DNA from: JAJCYL01 sp965206015 | GTDB taxonomy: Bacteria > Bacteroidota > Bacteroidia > Cytophagales > Cyclobacteriaceae | Length of the DNA stretch: 64,000 nt | Assembly (NCBI GenBank): GCA_965206015.1 | Contig: CBDBIW010000010.1 | Span: 335,102-399,101, forward strand | Direction: 5' to 3' | In this document: in pieces, positions 17,318 through 27,760 of the stretch | How the letters are laid out: every line of letters begins with the position of its first letter | Numbering within the stretch: position 1 is the stretch's first letter | Translations under genes and position numbers: made by a program | The notes under the pieces: model-generated | What the model saw: the letters and a program-made list of their open reading frames with translations, nothing else | Databases searched by the model: none | What the model was told of the DNA's origin: nothing

Positions 17318-19873
17318 ATGAAAAAACTTCTCAGAGCCGCATTCTTGATTGTAACAACTTACCATGCGTACGGTCAAAATGAATACTTTTTCCCAGCCGG
17401 CCAAAACTTCGATTCGGCTATTAAATCTCCGGAAGAATTTCTCGGATATCCGGTTGGTGAATACCACACCAGACACGATCGAATGGTTAGTTACTTTCAA
17501 TATTTGGCGGAGGCTTCTGACCGGGCAAGCTTTCAGACAATTGGGATGACTTATGAACAAAGACCACAAATAGTACTAACTGTCACAACTCCTCAAAATC
17601 ACAATAATCTTGAAACTATCCGATTGGAGCATCTGAAGATTAGTGATCCAAATCAGGTGCTTCCGGATATTTCAAAAATGCCCGCTATCATAACGCTTGG
17701 TTATAATGTTCATGGGAATGAGCCTTCCTCAAGTGAAGCCGCCCTATTAACAGCCTATTACCTGGTTGCATCCAATTCATCTGAAACAGAGAATTACAGA
17801 GCTAATTCAGTAATATTTATTGATCCTGCCTATAACCCCGATGGCCGGGACAGACATACGAATTGGGCAAATATGCATCGTGGTGACCCAAAAGTTGCTG
17901 ATCCCGTTGACCGGGAACACAACGAAGTTTGGCCAAGCGGGCGGGTCAATCATTACTGGTTTGATCTCAATAGAGACTGGTTACCCCTGGTTCATCCTGA
18001 GAGTAAAGCCCGAATTGATTTTTATCATCAATGGATGCCTAATATGGTCACAGATTTCCATGAAATGGGTACAAACTCCACTTATTTTTTTGAACCGACT
18101 AAACCATTTGGGTCTGAAAACCCTCTTGTTCCGAGAAGTAACTATGATGGACTCAATAACATGATGGCTAAGTATTTTTCTAAAGCACTTGACGACATCG
18201 GTTCTTTATATTTTACAAAGGAAGTTTATGATAATTCTTATCCGGGGTATGGGTCAACCTATCCGGATATCCATGGAGGGCTAGGTATTGTTTTCGAACA
18301 AGCAAGTTCCCGAGGCCACTTACAACAGAGTCTCACCAAGAAAGTCGGGTTTAGGTTTACCATCAGGAATCATTTGAGGTCTTCCCTGGCGGCAGTACAA
18401 GGCACAGTCAATGAAAGGGAGACTTTCTTAAAACATCAACGAGAATTCTTTACCTCAAGCTTGTCTATCGCAAATTCAGATTCAGTTAAAGCCTATGTAT
18501 TTGCCGAGACCAGTGACAAAACCAGACTCAATGCTTTTATTGATCTCTTGCTAAGGCACAAAATTGAAATTTATAAGAATCCCCAAAGTGCTTCAATTGA
18601 AGGACAATCAGTCGTAGGTGGTCAGTCGTACATAGTTCCAACCGGCCAGAAACAATATCGAATGGCAAAATCCATTTTTGAGAAAGTGAAGACATTTCAC
18701 GACTCCGTCTTTTATGATGCATCTGCATGGTCCATGGCACTATCCTATAGCATTCCGCACGATGAACTTAAATTTGCTAAATTTCAACGAGGTGATCTTG
18801 TTACTGCGGTGGACAATCAACCAGTATCGTTTAAGGAGGCTCCTTATGCCTACGTATTGAACTGGTCTGACCTCAATGCACCAAAGGCATTAACCCATTT
18901 ATTTAATTCTGGATTATATGTCCATGCCGCCAAAAAACCTTTTAGTGTCAATGTAGAAGGTAAAAGAAAAGATTTTGGCAGTGGCTCTTTGCTCATTTCT
19001 GTAGCCGACCAAGATATACCAACGAGTCAGGTTCATCAATCGGTAAAAGCAGCGGCTCATCACTCAGGTCTTCAAATCGACGGAGTTACCACTGGTACGA
19101 GCATTGCCGGGATTGATCTGGGCTCAAGAAATTTTAGCGTCATCAAGAAACCCAAAGCTTTAATGATTGTTGGGGAAGGCATTTATCTCTATGAAGCTGG
19201 CGAAATCTGGCACCTGTTAGACACGCGAGTGGGGCTTCCCATCACCAAAGTCGATAAAATAGATTTAGCCAATGCAAAGCTTAATGATTACACAACCGTA
19301 GTACTCGTAAACGGAAATTACAGCGACATCAAGGATTCCTGGATTGAGGAATTAAAAGTTTGGATAAAAGCAGGGGGCACCTTAATCACTCAAAAGTCGG
19401 CGACCTCTTGGGCGATTAAAAATGGTTTGGGTGAAGCCGAGATACGAAAGCCGGAAAATGATGAAAATACCGGTGTTCCCAGACTTGACTACGTAACCGG
19501 CCGAGATGTACGTGGTGCTCAAAGAATTGGAGGATCGATATATGAAATTGATCTCGACATTACTCATCCAATTGGTTACGGATATACCAGTCGTAAAATT
19601 CCAATCTACAGGAATGGTTCTTTGTTTCTCGAACCCAGTAAAAACGAGTTCAGCACAGTAGGAATGTACACGAAGAACCCATGGCTAAGTGGTTTTGTTT
19701 CGGCTGAAAACAGGGAGTTGATTGCCAATTCGGCAGCCATTGTGGTGAGTGGAAATGGCCGAGGAAGAACAGTTATGTTCACTGATAATACCAATTTCAG
19801 GGGAGCCTGGTTAGGCACCTCCAAACTGTTCCTTAATGCATTGTTCTTCGGTGATCTAATTTCAGAACCATAG
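17318..19873 (+). CDS. Secreted M14-family zinc carboxypeptidase
   Basis: 851 residues with a signal peptide (MKKLLRAAFLIVTTYHAYGQ). The M14 zinc ligands are His132 and Glu135 (NVHGNEPSSSEA) and His248 (FHEMGTNSTYFF); the catalytic Glu lies in GIVFEQASSRG near residue 327. The C-terminal ~350 residues resemble the DUF4350/glutamine-amidotransferase-like add-on common in this Bacteroidota branch (GGTLITQKSATSW). Exported peptidase, probably periplasmic or secreted for nutrient use. Confidence 0.9.
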   Translation: MKKLLRAAFLIVTTYHAYGQNEYFFPAGQNFDSAIKSPEEFLGYPVGEYHTRHDRMVSYFQYLAEASDRASFQTIGMTYEQRPQIVLTVTTPQNHNNLETIRLEHLKISDPNQVLPDISKMPAIITLGYNVHGNEPSSSEAALLTAYYLVASNSSETENYRANSVIFIDPAYNPDGRDRHTNWANMHRGDPKVADPVDREHNEVWPSGRVNHYWFDLNRDWLPLVHPESKARIDFYHQWMPNMVTDFHEMGTNSTYFFEPTKPFGSENPLVPRSNYDGLNNMMAKYFSKALDDIGSLYFTKEVYDNSYPGYGSTYPDIHGGLGIVFEQASSRGHLQQSLTKKVGFRFTIRNHLRSSLAAVQGTVNERETFLKHQREFFTSSLSIANSDSVKAYVFAETSDKTRLNAFIDLLLRHKIEIYKNPQSASIEGQSVVGGQSYIVPTGQKQYRMAKSIFEKVKTFHDSVFYDASAWSMALSYSIPHDELKFAKFQRGDLVTAVDNQPVSFKEAPYAYVLNWSDLNAPKALTHLFNSGLYVHAAKKPFSVNVEGKRKDFGSGSLLISVADQDIPTSQVHQSVKAAAHHSGLQIDGVTTGTSIAGIDLGSRNFSVIKKPKALMIVGEGIYLYEAGEIWHLLDTRVGLPITKVDKIDLANAKLNDYTTVVLVNGNYSDIKDSWIEELKVWIKAGGTLITQKSATSWAIKNGLGEAEIRKPENDENTGVPRLDYVTGRDVRGAQRIGGSIYEIDLDITHPIGYGYTSRKIPIYRNGSLFLEPSKNEFSTVGMYTKNPWLSGFVSAENRELIANSAAIVVSGNGRGRTVMFTDNTNFRGAWLGTSKLFLNALFFGDLISEP

Positions 19874-19874
19874 C

Positions 19875-21266
19875 CTAGTCGCCATCCATGCGTAATCGAG
19901 CATTAATAAACTCATCTAACTGCTCGACTGCAATGCGTTTGCCTATTATTTTCTTGTCTTTATCAAGAATGTAGATAGTTGGCGTACTCACAATATTGTA
20001 TTCTTTTCTAAAGTTACTCTTGTAAAAGGGGTCGGCTATATTTAACCAATCCAGGGATTTTTCACTGATAAATTTACGCCATTTATCTAAATTCGTGGCT
20101 ATACAAACACCTACGGCCTCTACGCCTTCATTTCTAAATTCATGATAAAAATCAAGTGCTAGAGGTGCTTGTTTTTTGCAATGCCCACAATCGGGGTCAT
20201 AGAAAAACAACACCGTATATTTTGCGTCAATATCACTTAATGAAATGGGTGATAATGTAGTATCCAATAAATTAAGTGATGGTGCAATCTCCCCAATCAA
20301 GTTGGGCTTTAAATCATTTACAGCATGTTTGAACTCATCCAGTACTTTTTCGTCCGCCCATGTTGCCTTTCCCAACAGATAGTAGTTCTGAGCCAAATGG
20401 ACAAATACAGCATCATGACCCATCATTGTTGGTTGTGAAAATTTGTTGGTCAATGTGACTATAATGTATCTGAACACGTCAGGACTAATTCCAGGCTTAT
20501 TGGCTAAGAAATCTACAGCGTTTATTAGTGAATCCGGATCCGGTGAAGTCAGTTTATCCACATATTCCATAAGACGATCGTAAAACAGCGGAGTCCTTAG
20601 GATTCCTTCGTAACCAAAATCTATCCCATCAAAAAAATGATTCTTATATGATTGGAATTTAAACTGTCTAACCTCTTGACCGGTCAAACCCTCGGGGGCC
20701 TCTACATCTTCAGGTTTCCTGATGAGATTCATGAAAGTAGCCACATAACTTCCTGGGTATTCTTGAGCTAACTGATCCTGAAATTTCCTGTTATTTATAT
20801 CGATTTCCTTAATTCCATCATATATTAAAACACTGTCTTCACGTGTTATAGCATCTTTAAGAGTTTCCTGCAATTCCTGCGAAGCAGTCTGTGTTTCAGC
20901 CAATTTTAATTGAAACTGATGGAAAATATCATTTTCCTTAGATCCCGTAACTTTCTTATTTAGCAGCGGGTTCTCGGAATCCGATGTAATTGAAAAAGTC
21001 TGTTCATCAGTAACTACAAATTCAAGGAAGTAATTGGGGGTATATAAGAAATAAACCCCGTGTGGTAAAGATTCGTCTCCTTTGAAAACTGCGTTTCCAT
21101 TGTCCATTGTAGTGGTATCCTGAATGTATTTGCTCTTTCCCAGATGATAACCTAAAAATGCAGAAGTATCAGTCAGCCCGTCAATCGAGACACTTATCCC
21201 GTACTGAGCCATGGACGAAGCCATGGTGGTCAGGCTTAAGAGAACAATGTAAAGGTGCTTTCTCAT
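19875..21266 (-). CDS. TlpA-like thioredoxin-domain lipoprotein/periplasmic protein
   Basis: 463 residues with a signal peptide (MRKHLYIVLLSLTTMASSMA). The N-terminal part resembles the beta-rich DUF4369 domain, the middle is helical (DUF5106-like), and the C-terminal domain is thioredoxin-fold with FFYDPDCGHCKKQAP, active-site Cys360 and Cys363, then STPTIYILDKDKKIIGKR with the cis-proline. Predicted periplasmic thiol-disulfide reductase. Its stop is 2 bases from the convergent M14 gene stop. Confidence 0.88.
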   Translation of the reverse strand: MRKHLYIVLLSLTTMASSMAQYGISVSIDGLTDTSAFLGYHLGKSKYIQDTTTMDNGNAVFKGDESLPHGVYFLYTPNYFLEFVVTDEQTFSITSDSENPLLNKKVTGSKENDIFHQFQLKLAETQTASQELQETLKDAITREDSVLIYDGIKEIDINNRKFQDQLAQEYPGSYVATFMNLIRKPEDVEAPEGLTGQEVRQFKFQSYKNHFFDGIDFGYEGILRTPLFYDRLMEYVDKLTSPDPDSLINAVDFLANKPGISPDVFRYIIVTLTNKFSQPTMMGHDAVFVHLAQNYYLLGKATWADEKVLDEFKHAVNDLKPNLIGEIAPSLNLLDTTLSPISLSDIDAKYTVLFFYDPDCGHCKKQAPLALDFYHEFRNEGVEAVGVCIATNLDKWRKFISEKSLDWLNIADPFYKSNFRKEYNIVSTPTIYILDKDKKIIGKRIAVEQLDEFINARLRMDGD

Positions 21267-21356
21267 ATTTAAATGGTTAATATTCTAACTGCTAAACGTA
21301 TTTAGGCAGCGATAGTGTTCAAAAGTATAGTGATTAGTATTTCTTTTCTAACCAGT

Positions 21357-21910
21357 TCAGACCCTAATATTATTGATTTTATCTCTCAAAAACGCAGCCA
21401 CTACTTCAAACGCTACAGCAAATTGATCACTATTATGGATGACTATATCTGCTGTTTTTTACTTGGCTGTATGTATTTTTTATGAGCCGGAAGAACATGG
21501 TTTTCAAACTGATACAATATCTTCTATGCTGCACCCCCTTTCTTTCTGATCTCTGGTTAATCGCCGTTCTAACATCAAATATTCCTTCGGCCAAAACGAT
21601 TCTGGAGCAAGCACAAGCTTCTTTGCGGTACCTTCCTGGCTGGGAAACGCATATTCTTTGTGGTAAACAACCTCGTCGTTTTTAGCCTTGCAATATGTTC
21701 TGCAATTTTCAGATCATCAATGGCTCCCTGAAGGTCAAAATGGATAAAACCGGCTGCATCAACATTTTGATCTTCTGATGACTTGTAGTAATTATCTTGA
21801 GTGATATGACGCACCTTTTTTTCATCGAAGTTTTTTAAACTCATTTTTACGAACTCCGATTTTCCTGCCCCACTTCCACCGGCAACACCGACAATGAAAT
21901 TTGCTCCCAC
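21357..21910 (-). pseudogene. udk: Uridine kinase, frameshifted and deleted
   Basis: Starts intact: MGANFIVGVAGGSGAGKSEF (P-loop) and TQDNYYKSSEDQNVDAAG, HFDLQGAIDD. After IARLK the frame shifts; another frame gives NDEVVYHKEYAFPSQEG, then EGIFDVR and RRLTRDQKERG close together, meaning the central part is deleted. The tail FENHVLPAHKKYIQPSKK and ADIVIHNSDQFAVAFEVV appears in two further frames, ending at TGA 21357. At least three frame changes; clearly dead. Nucleoside salvage may rely on another copy. Confidence 0.88.
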
Positions 21911-21915
21911 TATGA

Positions 21916-22497
21916 TTATTGATTCAGGTCTTTCAAATAGTTGACAAGCTTTTTTACAGCCAAACCCCGGTGGCTAATCTTATTCTTTTCCTCAGAACCC
22001 ATTTCCGAAAATGTGATATCGTAACCGCTTGGAATGAATAGTGGGTCATATCCGAACCCTTCAATTCCTCGCATTTCATTGACAATATGTCCCTCAACAA
22101 TACCCTCGAACTGAACTTCCTTTTGGTCAACAATTAATGAAATTACAGCCTTGAATCTCGCAGAACGATCAGTGATTCCCTGCATCTCACTAATGAGTCT
22201 TATGTTATTATCTTCCCTGCTTCTCTGAGGCCCGGCATACCTGGCAGAATAAACACCTGGTGCGCCTTCCAATGCCTTTACTTCCAACCCAGAGTCGTCA
22301 GCAAAACAAGCTATCCTGTAAAGGTTATTGATATATTGTGCTTTTTGCATGGAGTTTTCTTCCATGGTGTCAAAATCTTCAGGGATATCTCCCTCATGAC
22401 CAATTTGCTTCAAACCAACTAATTCGAACTGATTCCCAATCAATTGCTGCACTTCCGATAGTTTGTGGTCATTGCTGGTGGCAAAACACAGCCTCAT
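21916..22497 (-). CDS. rdgB: Non-canonical purine NTP pyrophosphatase (RdgB/HAM1)
   Basis: 193 residues, normal for RdgB. MRLCFATSNDHKLSEVQQLIG is the substrate-binding start, FADDSGLEVKALEGAPGVYSA the catalytic loop, and GFGYDPLFIPSGY with SHRGLAVKKL the C-terminal signature. It hydrolyses dITP, ITP and XTP to monophosphates, cleaning the nucleotide pool. Lies 5 bases upstream of the udk remnant. Confidence 0.95.
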   Translation of the reverse strand: MRLCFATSNDHKLSEVQQLIGNQFELVGLKQIGHEGDIPEDFDTMEENSMQKAQYINNLYRIACFADDSGLEVKALEGAPGVYSARYAGPQRSREDNNIRLISEMQGITDRSARFKAVISLIVDQKEVQFEGIVEGHIVNEMRGIEGFGYDPLFIPSGYDITFSEMGSEEKNKISHRGLAVKKLVNYLKDLNQ

Positions 22498-22550
22498 TAT
22501 GCAATGTTAGAGAGAAACCAGCATCCACCCACACGCAAACACACACCTTG

Positions 22551-24932
22551 TCATTCGTACCTCAGTGAATCGACAGGATTCCTTCTGGCGGCACCTATTA
22601 TTCTTGTGCTTGAAGTCAGCATTGAGATAAGCAATATCAGTCCCAGAGGGATCAGAAAGGTTACTGCATTGGCTGATTTATAGTAAACGAATATAGAGCC
22701 CATTAACATATCTGCAATAAAATAGCCTGCTAATAGTCCCAGTGATCCACCAAGGGCTATCATAGAGGCGAATGGTTTATTCATCAGTCCAACAATGCTT
22801 GCAATGCGAGCACCTAATACTTTGCGAATGCCTATCTCTTTAATCCTTCTAATAATATTTAATGAGACAAGGGTGAATAATCCTATTCCTGATAAAATGA
22901 CAGATAATACTGCAAGGAATCCAAATATCACTACAATGTTGTTATTTACATCTTTTGCTTGTTTGATGACCCCAAGTTCATCCTGGTAAAATCCTGTAAA
23001 AGGTTTAGTTGGAATAACAGCCGCCCAGGTTTCTTCAAGATAATGATAGGTTGGCGTCCTCTTTGAAGACGGTATCCTGACAATAACAAACCTAAACTCT
23101 TTCTCATCAGACAAACGTATGCCGTAAGAATCAACCTCTCTCCAAAATCCGTTGTGATGGAAGTTTTTTACAACTCCAATAACAGTGAGTGTGACTGAAT
23201 CATCCAAAGCCACTCTTTTGCCTATTGGATTCTCCCACCCAAATTCATTCACAAGTTTTTCATTCACGATTAAGGAATTCAGTTGGTCAGACTCTTTCAA
23301 CTCTTCTTTGAATGACCTTCCTTGTAAAATCTCAAGATCCATCGCCTCGATATACCCGGGTCCGAAATCAAGCATGAAAGTCTCTATTTCATTGCCCTCA
23401 TTTTTCAGTGTTTGTGTGTAATCCCATCTACCAATATGTTCACTTGACCCAACAACGGCAGTAATTTCAGGATTGGAAACTAAAGCATTCTTCAGTTTTA
23501 GATAGTCGGTATGATTGTCTATCCGGGCCCCTATAATTGTATCACGGCTGAAACCCAAATCGAGGGTTTCCTGGTATTGAGCATTTTGAATAAAGGCAAT
23601 TCCGGCGAACAAGGCCATAACAGTAAAGAGGTATTGCGTTGATAAAAGTATCTTCGAGACTCGACCTGCTCCGCCTAACCTCAATGTACCCCTGAGAATT
23701 TTCACTGGTTCGAAAGAACTGATGTATATGGACGGATAAGCTCCGGCAACAATTGCTGTAAAAATCAAAAGACCAAAAAGAAAAAAATACATCTGGCAGT
23801 TTTGCATAAAATCCATATTCAATTGAACGTCTGGCCACATAGCACTGTAGGCAGGTACTAGGTAATTAGCCAGGGCCAGCGACACTATAATGGCCATAAA
23901 ACAGACCATTAGGTTTTCACTCATGAATTGGATTATCAATTGCCATTTTCCCCCTCCCATGACTTTCCTGATCCCGATTTCCTTAATCCTGTTACTGGAG
24001 ATCGCTATTGATGTATTAGTGAAATTGAAACAAGCGATCAACAACATTAGCAGTGCCATGATTGGTGGTGCCATAAATGCCGCCGGATGCATTCCAGAGT
24101 TCAACCAATTGGCAAACAAATTTTGAGAATTGGTGCCAAATTCAAGCAGAGGCAACATATAGTATTCAGCAACCTTCCAATCATTTTTGGCTTCATTTTG
24201 TATGGCTATGTAGTTCGATAACAGACCCTCTACTGTTCGGGCTTGTTCTGGCGTTTCAATAAGAAAAAATGTTGCCGCAACGAATCTTTCCCAAGTGTTC
24301 CTCTCGATGTCATTAATGTCAAAATAATTATCAAACTGTACAATGGCATCAAAATAAATGCTTGTATTGAGTGGGATTTTTTCAAAAACTCCACCTACAA
24401 TGAAAGGAAATTCCTTGTCTTCATCATTTCTGAGCGTGAGGATTTCTCCAATCGGATCTTTATCTCCAAAGTAAACTTCTGCCATTTCAGCACTTAAAAG
24501 GATCTTCTTTTTGTCTTTTAAAGCTCCAGGATCGCCAAGTCTCATAGGATAAGTGAACATATCCAGGAAGTCCATGTCTGCGAATCCTATTTCTTTATTC
24601 AGTACAATGTCAGCTTTCTGAACGATCAAGTCAGGGTTGGTGTATCGAACTTGCATTTTAATGTCACTGATGTCATTCAGTGCAGTGGGTCCAAGGGGTA
24701 ATGGATTGATACCAAATTCTGTAAATTCATTTTCAGCTACTTTTTTGATCTGAACCTTGTAGATTTTATCTGCTCTGACATGCTGACCGTCGAAGTTCAT
24801 CGCAAATTGCGAATTCAGGTAAGCAACGATGCAGGTGGACAGTGCTAATCCCAGGCCTGCTACGTTGATAATAAGATAGAACTTATTCTTAAGAAGATTC
24901 CTCAAAGAAACGGTCAGGTAGTTTTTAATCAT
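22551..24932 (-). CDS. MacB-like ABC transporter permease (FtsX domains)
   Basis: 793 residues, the typical Bacteroidota form with duplicated MacB-periplasmic plus FtsX halves. The N-terminus MIKNYLTVSLRNLLKNKFYLIINVAGL is the family start; the FtsX signatures RIKEIGIRKVMGGGKWQL (first half) and RIKEIGIRKVLGARIASI (second half) are near-copies. About eight membrane helices. Such permeases pair with MacB-type ATPases for lipoprotein or peptide export, but no ATPase is adjacent (the nearest is at 29.9 kb). Confidence 0.92.
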   Translation of the reverse strand: MIKNYLTVSLRNLLKNKFYLIINVAGLGLALSTCIVAYLNSQFAMNFDGQHVRADKIYKVQIKKVAENEFTEFGINPLPLGPTALNDISDIKMQVRYTNPDLIVQKADIVLNKEIGFADMDFLDMFTYPMRLGDPGALKDKKKILLSAEMAEVYFGDKDPIGEILTLRNDEDKEFPFIVGGVFEKIPLNTSIYFDAIVQFDNYFDINDIERNTWERFVAATFFLIETPEQARTVEGLLSNYIAIQNEAKNDWKVAEYYMLPLLEFGTNSQNLFANWLNSGMHPAAFMAPPIMALLMLLIACFNFTNTSIAISSNRIKEIGIRKVMGGGKWQLIIQFMSENLMVCFMAIIVSLALANYLVPAYSAMWPDVQLNMDFMQNCQMYFFLFGLLIFTAIVAGAYPSIYISSFEPVKILRGTLRLGGAGRVSKILLSTQYLFTVMALFAGIAFIQNAQYQETLDLGFSRDTIIGARIDNHTDYLKLKNALVSNPEITAVVGSSEHIGRWDYTQTLKNEGNEIETFMLDFGPGYIEAMDLEILQGRSFKEELKESDQLNSLIVNEKLVNEFGWENPIGKRVALDDSVTLTVIGVVKNFHHNGFWREVDSYGIRLSDEKEFRFVIVRIPSSKRTPTYHYLEETWAAVIPTKPFTGFYQDELGVIKQAKDVNNNIVVIFGFLAVLSVILSGIGLFTLVSLNIIRRIKEIGIRKVLGARIASIVGLMNKPFASMIALGGSLGLLAGYFIADMLMGSIFVYYKSANAVTFLIPLGLILLISMLTSSTRIIGAARRNPVDSLRYE

Positions 24933-25108
24933 GATATCATTTTAGATGTTCAACAATACACAATGTCTATGCCAACATCATAAATATTTAATAATCAGGT
25001 ACTTATATTTATGATTGCCGAAATGCTCGTTCGATTTCGGACAATATGTACAACAATTGGGAGAAAGGCTACCCTTCAAGACTCAAAGTTGCAGCATCCC
25101 GCTACCCG

Positions 25109-25720
25109 CTAATTAATATCGTATACCGATCTGGAAAGGATACTTCTGCCTAGAGTAATCTCATCCGCATATTCCAGCTCCCCACCAACCGGAACTCCCC
25201 TGGCTATGGTAGTAACTTTTTTATCATACACCTTGAGTTTCTTCGTTACGTAGAAGGCCGTTGTGTCACCTTCCATTGTGGGACTTAAAGCCAGAATAAT
25301 TTCATCCACTTCCTTAAAATCTTCCACCCTTTTAATAAGTGCCTCGACGTTAAGATTCTCTGGCCCAATTCCATTGATAGGTGAAATAATGCCTCCCAAA
25401 ATATGGTATAAGCCATTGTACTGGCTGGTATTTTCAATGGCAAGTACATCTTGTGTGTTTTCAACAACACAAATAATTGAATTATCCCTCCGATGGCTTG
25501 AGCAAATGGCACAAGTATCACTGTCAGAAATGTTAAAACAAATCTTACAATAATTTATTTGGGTTCTCAGATTTACCAGTGCATCACTAAGAACTTCTGT
25601 AGCATAGGGCTCTTCTTTCAAGAGGTACAATATCAGACGTAATGCTGTTTTTTTGCCAATTCCAGGCAATTTGGAGATTTCATTTACGGCTTCTTCAACT
25701 AGTTTTGAGGGGAATTGCAT
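25109..25720 (-). CDS. recR: Recombination mediator protein RecR
   Basis: 203 residues. The helix-hairpin-helix SKLPGIGKKTALRLILYLL, the zinc finger CKICFNISDSDTCAICSS, and the Toprim domain with VEN, LSPTMEGDTTAFYV and ARGVPVGGELEYADEITL are all present. With RecO and RecF it loads RecA on gapped DNA. Four bases separate it from clpS upstream; they form a small minus-strand operon. Confidence 0.96.
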   Translation of the reverse strand: MQFPSKLVEEAVNEISKLPGIGKKTALRLILYLLKEEPYATEVLSDALVNLRTQINYCKICFNISDSDTCAICSSHRRDNSIICVVENTQDVLAIENTSQYNGLYHILGGIISPINGIGPENLNVEALIKRVEDFKEVDEIILALSPTMEGDTTAFYVTKKLKVYDKKVTTIARGVPVGGELEYADEITLGRSILSRSVYDIN

Positions 25721-25724
25721 CCGG

Positions 25725-26000
25725 TTAACTGATGGCTGCTTTAATGCCAGCGTTTGAGATTCCTTCCCTCATCGGCCTGAGTTTCTGGTAACTGCCATTT
25801 CTCACTACACACTGACCTTTATAATGAATGATATAAGTACATTGTTCAGCCTGATTCGGGTCGTGTTTACAAACCTTTATCAGGGTTTCAATAACATGCT
25901 CGAAAGTATTGAAGTCGTCATTAAAAACGATCAGATTCTTAGGATTGTCATTGTCCTCAAGAACTTCTTCTAATACATCTTCTTTAGTTACCACTGGCAT
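25725..26000 (-). CDS. clpS: ATP-dependent Clp protease adaptor ClpS
   Basis: 91 residues. VFNDDFNTFEHVIETLIKVC matches the N-degron pocket motif (NDD..T...V), followed by AEQCTYIIHYKGQCVVRNG. It delivers N-end-rule substrates to ClpA/ClpC-ClpP. Co-directional with recR. Confidence 0.93.
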   Translation of the reverse strand: MPVVTKEDVLEEVLEDNDNPKNLIVFNDDFNTFEHVIETLIKVCKHDPNQAEQCTYIIHYKGQCVVRNGSYQKLRPMREGISNAGIKAAIS

Positions 26001-26094
26001 TAACTCTGCAAAGTTATAAAATCACTGACTAATTGAGAATGTTTGCTTCCGCCTTACTGGACTTTACTATTTTGCATTCAAATCGAAAACGGAG

Positions 26095-27564
26095 ATGAGT
26101 CCTCTTTTAATATTTACTGTATTAGCAACTTATTTCGCAGTCCTCTACTTCATATCCTATTTTTCTTCAAGAAATGCGGATTCAACGACTTTTTTTACTG
26201 GCAATAGAGCATCTCCTTGGTTCCTCGTAGCATTTGGAATGATTGGTGCCTCTTTGAGTGGTGTAACCTTCATTTCTATTCCGGGAGAAGTAGGTGCATT
26301 GATATCTAAAGCGGAACCTGAGTATAAAGCCTTTACCTATTTTCAACTGGTACTTGGATACCTACTTGGATATTTTGTGATTGCCAATGTGCTAATGCCC
26401 ATGTATTACAAGCTTAATCTGGTTTCAATCTACACCTATCTGCATCAAAGATTTGGTATTAAAACCTATAAAACGGGGTCCTCATTTTTTCTAATCTCCC
26501 AGTCTATGGGGGCTGCGCTAAGATTATTTCTAGTAGCCGGAGTACTTCAGATCGCACTTTTTGATATATATAACATACCCTTTATGGTAACTGTAGCCGT
26601 TACCATACTGCTCATTTGGGTTTACACTTACAAGGCAGGAATAAAAACGATTGTATGGACAGATACCTTGCAAACATTTTTTATGCTACTCGCAGTGGTC
26701 ATCACCATTATCACTATTTCCAAAAACCTTAACCTCAACTCGAACGGCTTACTGTCTGTGATCAACGAACACGAATACACCAAAATATTTATCTGGGAAT
26801 GGAAAAGCTCCAAGTTCTTTTTCAAGCAGTTTTTCTCAGGGGCTTTTATTGCCATAGTGATGACTGGTCTCGACCAGAATATGATGCAAAAGAATCTAAC
26901 CTGCCGTAATATCTGGGAAGCCAAAAAGAATATGTATTGGTTCAGCATTATCCTTGTGCCGGTTAACTTTCTCTTCCTAAGCCTGGGGCTATTGTTGTAT
27001 TTATATGCAAGTGAAATGGGCATCGCCATTCCCGAACGTTCTGATGACCTCTACCCAATCCTGACGTTGCAACATTTCACTCCTCTTGTGGGAATTGTGT
27101 TCCTGTTGGGGATTGTCGCGGCCGCCTTTTCAAGTGCCGACTCGGCATTGACGGCCCTCACTACCGCCTTTTGTGTTGATTTTCTGAACTTGAAAGAGTT
27201 ACCTGAAGAAAAACGCAAGCAACGAAGACTAATGGTCCATATAGCTTTTTCAATGGTGCTCTTTTTGATAATTATTATTTTCAGGATAATCAATGACGAT
27301 AGTGTAATCAGTACTGTGTTCACGGTAGCAGGATACACTTATGGCCCACTTCTGGGATTATTTTCATTCGGCATGTTCACCAAATGGGAAATTAAAGACC
27401 AATTGGCTCTACCAGTATGCCTCGCATCACCTTTGATCTCATACCTGATCAACATCAATTCTGAAACCTTGCTCGGGGGTTATCAGTTTGGATTTGAGAT
27501 ACTTATCCTGAACGGACTGATAACTTTTTTAGGATTGTTCTTAATTCGCGAGAAGCAGGAGTAG
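26095..27564 (+). CDS. Sodium:solute symporter (SSS family)
   Basis: 489 residues, about 13 helices. Signatures include FFTGNRASPWFLVAFGMIGASLSG, the sodium-site region of the first helices, TDTLQTFFMLLAVVIT, MTGLDQNMMQKNLTCRN, and AAFSSADSALTALTTAFCVDF. Substrate (sugar, amino acid or carboxylate) cannot be read from the sequence. Divergent from clpS-recR. Confidence 0.92.
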   Translation: MSPLLIFTVLATYFAVLYFISYFSSRNADSTTFFTGNRASPWFLVAFGMIGASLSGVTFISIPGEVGALISKAEPEYKAFTYFQLVLGYLLGYFVIANVLMPMYYKLNLVSIYTYLHQRFGIKTYKTGSSFFLISQSMGAALRLFLVAGVLQIALFDIYNIPFMVTVAVTILLIWVYTYKAGIKTIVWTDTLQTFFMLLAVVITIITISKNLNLNSNGLLSVINEHEYTKIFIWEWKSSKFFFKQFFSGAFIAIVMTGLDQNMMQKNLTCRNIWEAKKNMYWFSIILVPVNFLFLSLGLLLYLYASEMGIAIPERSDDLYPILTLQHFTPLVGIVFLLGIVAAAFSSADSALTALTTAFCVDFLNLKELPEEKRKQRRLMVHIAFSMVLFLIIIIFRIINDDSVISTVFTVAGYTYGPLLGLFSFGMFTKWEIKDQLALPVCLASPLISYLININSETLLGGYQFGFEILILNGLITFLGLFLIREKQE

Positions 27565-27687
27565 CAATGAGTAGTAATAATCTTATTTTACACTATAACA
27601 GGCATTTTAAAGTATAAAATACTTATGTAGTACTGGTTTGGTGATAGAATAATATTCTTATTGCATCACTTTAGTATAAAAACACGT

Positions 27688-27695
27688 TAACTTTG
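27688..27695 (+). promoter_or_regulatory. Possible -7 element of the toxin-antitoxin operon
   Basis: TAACTTTG matches TAnnTTTG exactly, 65 bases before the antitoxin start. A small perfect palindrome TTGTAATACAA overlaps its 3' edge, a plausible autoregulatory operator. No good -33 element at the ideal spacing. Confidence 0.35.
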
Positions 27696-27760
27696 TAATA
27701 CAAGTAAACAACTTAACACTTGTAACTTAAGTAATCCGTTCAATATAAAACGATTGCAAT

